From: Tenebrio molitor
Taxonomy: Eukaryota; Arthropoda; Insecta; Coleoptera; Tenebrionidae
NCBI RefSeq assembly: GCF_963966145.1
Contig: NC_091055.1
Span: forward strand, 8,990,001-9,054,000
Reading direction: 5' to 3'
Length of the DNA: 64,000 bases
A model generated the notes under the pieces. That model was given only the letters and a program-made list of their open reading frames with translations. It did no database searches and was not told where the DNA came from. Both the position numbers and the translations under genes were made by a program. This document shows positions 60,622-64,000 of this stretch, in pieces. The first letter of the stretch is position 1. Every line of letters begins with the position of its first letter.

Positions 60622-63600
60622 GTTTCATATGAATGCTGCCGCTTTCCCTTTTTCTTTCAAAACGACAAGTCCATTGTCTGAGGTTGAATCGTTTTAATAT
60701 CCCGTGATGCATTATTTAATGCCTATCGTCGTGCAGGACATTATTTGTTATTAATTTATCGACTAATCTTGGTAATGGATTCAAAGTTTATGGTGTTGTT
60801 CTAAAGACGCGCAATAAATATTTTTCCCGGCGGTGTCTCTGGAAGTGTTCCAGGAACAACGTTACAGTCGTGATTGTCTTCAACATTAATTGCACAAAAT
60901 ATGTAGATATTTGTGTAGATTTTACGAGCACTAAGCTGAAGATAAGTCGATTGGATCCATTAAATGATTAAGTTTTTTGATGTAAAAGCTTCGGGTGTCT
61001 CCGTTAAAATGAAGAGAATTGAACGATCAGCTTTTCCCCCATGCTCAAACACTTCGGCTAATGTTGAATCCTCGTTTCGTCGGTTTTTGTGAAGTTTTAG
61101 TTAATGTCGGATGAATTAATAAAAGGGTGAGTCTGGTGCGGAAAAGTATCGAAAGTTTTGAGAGCTGAAATTTTAAAGTTCCTGCTGTAAATTATGCCGT
61201 TTCTAGTACAAATGGAATCCACACACTGCGATGCCACCTGTTGAGCTTCAATATTCCACAGCGCAGCAAAGTTAAGAAAATGCTTTTGTAAACTTTATAC
61301 AGTTATTCGAATTAAAGATGACATTACGGCGATTCGTGGTACCGTCCAGAGGTAATAAAAGCTCGCCGTGAAACATAAAACGGCGTTAATGGCCTCTTTT
61401 TTATTTCTGGAAAATGGATATTTCGTTTAAAATATAATATGGATAAGCGTAAAATGCGGCGCGTTTGTTTTGCAACGTCTTTAAAGAAGCTGTGTCTTTT
61501 GTTTGGTGTTAGTCGGGGGTGAATAGAGCCGAGTGCAATGAATGAAAGTGCCGATCGAGCTCGTCGTCGAGAGGTGTAAAAAGGAGCGGTGGTGAGAAGA
61601 TCCGGCGACGGGGTGTGTATTGTTTATAATTGATATAAACGCGAGGCGCTTTTATTTACACCCTGCAAATAATGTATAGCTTGATAGGAGCGGGGTGGTA
61701 GTTCCAGCGGTGACAATGTTCACATTAGGGTGTCAGATGCCGGCGGCATTGTATTCCTTGATCCTGGATCGCATTCTCGTGACGGGGGCGATACATAATT
61801 ACTGCTCCCGCTATTAATGCACCTAGAAACAGACGCCCTAATCTCACAACTCCAATTTACCACGAATTAAACCTCCACCAGCCGCGCTATTACAATTTTA
61901 CACTGCCAAAACCCGAACTCCACCCCGACGTAAAAGTCACATACACACGCCGCTTTTATGGTCCTCCAATTAATGGACTCCATTTTAATTACTCGTCAAG
62001 AATTTTTCTCACATAAGTCGACATACTGGATTGCACTCGTCTGCGTACACTTCATTTCCGAGTAAAATATGAAAATGACGTTATTCACTGGGATTGTCTT
62101 ACACAATTGCACCATACGTAACTTACAATGACACAGGCTATGGTTGAGAATTTTCCGCAAACGTGATTCAGGAATTCTTTCCGCTAGAGTCACACCAAAA
62201 GCATAAACAAACAACTCATCCACCATTTAAAATTATACCTTCTCTGTACGTTTACGTAATTTTATATTTTGTACAAAACATATTTCAACAAAACTTTGGA
62301 TACTGAACACAAAACCAGAAGGTTTCTGGTTAGTACTGCTGGAAAATAATTAAATTAAATGGGTATATAGGGTTTTGGCGGTAATTGGAAACACTTGATA
62401 AATGACCCGTGGTATACACAGCACACCTTCGGCTTTTAATAACAATAATGGAACGTTAAGTCAAAAATAAATAAAAATCAAAACTTTAATAACGCAATCC
62501 TCACATTGCCACATTCACGCAAAAGGACACGATCAAACGAAAAAATCCTTGGCTTGACCTGGTCAATTTAAGGAAATTGCAAGGAACGACGCATTATTTT
62601 AATGGATTTAACTCACCAGTCGATTTTCATATTTTTTATAATACGATGCTTATCTCATTATTATAAGCAATTTTTGTCACGCACCAAGTGCGCAAGAGAA
62701 CTCAAAAAACTCCACGCGGCCGCCAAATGGTAAATACGATAGCACTTTAGGAAAGTCAATATTTTTCGAATTTATTCGCTGGCCCGTATTCCGAATTTCA
62801 AACAATACAACGGGCGCGGTGCACGAAGGTGAAGGATGAAATAAATGTCGAGAAAATATTTTTGCCAAATCTGAAAACAGGTACCGGTGTCGCACGTAAG
62901 ACTACATGGCCCTCGTAAAAGTTTCAGTTATTAGGCAATTCGTATGTAACTTCAAACGAGGTTTTAGTAACGGAATTATTTTTACGTCTCTTTTGCCTCG
63001 AAATTCTCAAAATAAGAAAGTACTTCGTGAATACTTGAATACTCTGATCACTCGTGATTACAGTGTAAACCCCTTAAGTTGCTAAATATGGAAATTTTAT
63101 CACTCAATTATATTATATTAACGTATTAATTTTTAATTAATAAAATTTGCATTGTGAGTGAAGATTTTATGAGAAGTGCACCTTTTGCGCGGAACAATGA
63201 AACGAAAAAGTAGATTAATTAAAATATAAAATGTGTGTTTTTTTCATCATTATTTCTGATGTTAAGAGAACAGCTATCCTAAAGCTCCACCCACACTCTT
63301 TCTAAACAAGTTCATCTTTATAATCGCTCGATGCATAAAATGAATTTTCCTTAACGCTCCAAGTTTGTTTCCGAGCTTATTAAATCCTTGTTTAAGAACG
63401 AATAAGTAGCGAGCTTACAAAACCAATAAATATTTTTGTGATAAACTTGACTGTAAAGAATTACTTGGTGTAATTTCGAGTTTGGTACGTGCCTCTATTA
63501 CTTTCTGCTTTTGTAAATAAGTTAGTTATTTCCTTCTGTCACGACAACTGTTTGTGCTCTGGTCACTTAGGGTCCCATTCGTTGACCTCTTCAGGGTTCT

Positions 63601-64000
63601 GGAAGTCGTTTCAGATTTTGGTGGTGTTTCATTTCCGTTTTTTAACAGTACTTCCCTATTGCGCTGTTTCAATTTACGACTCGCGTGATTGTGGTAAGGA
63701 GCTAAATTGTTACACACTATATATTTATATAAATAAAAAAGTAATCGATTCGCACGCATGCAAATAATTCTCGGCCTGTTTGTTGCGTTAAGTTATGCGT
63801 TGCACTATCCATTTAAAATATATTGATATTATGTAAATATTGCGTGAGATAATTTGAACGGGGCAACGAACATTACAAATCACACTTGCGTCGATTTTCG
63901 AAATTGCACAATCGAAACTGGCACGCCAGTATCTTTGCCGTTAACATGCACGAAGTGTAAATTTTTTGCGTGCGGAAGACAAGTTAATTAATTGATTAGT
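60622..64000. other. Intronic or intergenic DNA to the window end
   Basis: 61500-61780 is GC-richer without an ORF and may be regulatory. Short ORFs near 61996-62226, 62677-62895 and 63489-63767 have no family features. The missing first coding exon of ephrin (signal peptide, start of the receptor-binding domain) was looked for here on the minus strand and not found. Confidence 0.4.

Overview
The window looks like AT-rich nuclear DNA from an insect, most likely a holometabolous one and possibly a beetle. The reasons are 51-60 bp introns with GTAAGT-like donors, an arthropod-type ephrin, an ataxin-7 homologue without polyglutamine, and many Tc1/mariner-type inverted-repeat elements. The species cannot be fixed from the sequence alone. 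There are no operons, CRISPR arrays or prokaryotic features.

Layout. From 1 to about 400 is a GC-rich, promoter-like block. On the minus strand, 2642-5001 encodes a complete ataxin-7-like protein (SAGA deubiquitinase-module anchor) in five exons, all with phase-0 introns, giving 574 residues. Its 3' UTR probably runs down towards about 1100. From 5.0 to 16.9 kb there is no recognisable gene, only one long inverted-repeat element (7.5-8.15 kb) and mixed-composition DNA.

On the minus strand, 16910-17730 holds the last three coding exons found of an ephrin: most of the receptor-binding domain, a Ser/Thr-rich stalk and a hydrophobic C-terminus. The exon with the signal peptide and the first few domain residues was not found up to 64000. 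The simplest reading is therefore that most or all of 17.7-64 kb is the first intron of ephrin, or its 5' regulatory domain. Whether this ephrin is GPI-anchored or transmembrane is uncertain, because its apparent stop codon overlaps a good splice donor.

The rest is a gene desert full of transposable elements. It contains a tRNA-like SINE nested in a TIR element (19.2-20.1 kb), LINE remnants (25.4, 27.8-28.4, 55.1 and 56.1-56.7 kb), two dead IS630/Tc1/mariner transposases (26.1 and 36.9 kb), and many short TIR elements, mostly with TA target sites. It also contains a ~313-bp tandem array broken by insertions (30.2-32.3 kb), a ~130-bp tandem repeat also broken by a TIR element (56.8-57.9 kb), and a hAT-type element with an exact 8-bp target duplication that carries pieces of other repeats (59.8-60.6 kb). 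GC-richer islands without convincing ORFs (about 10.4, 12-13, 22.1, 28.7, 32.4, 35.4, 45.3, 58.4 and 61.5 kb) are candidate cis-regulatory DNA, but nothing in the sequence proves it.

The two protein genes have no evident functional link. No new multi-gene system was found. The most informative points are the ephrin C-terminus ambiguity, the 183-bp near-perfect inverted LINE repeat, and the nested repeat histories.
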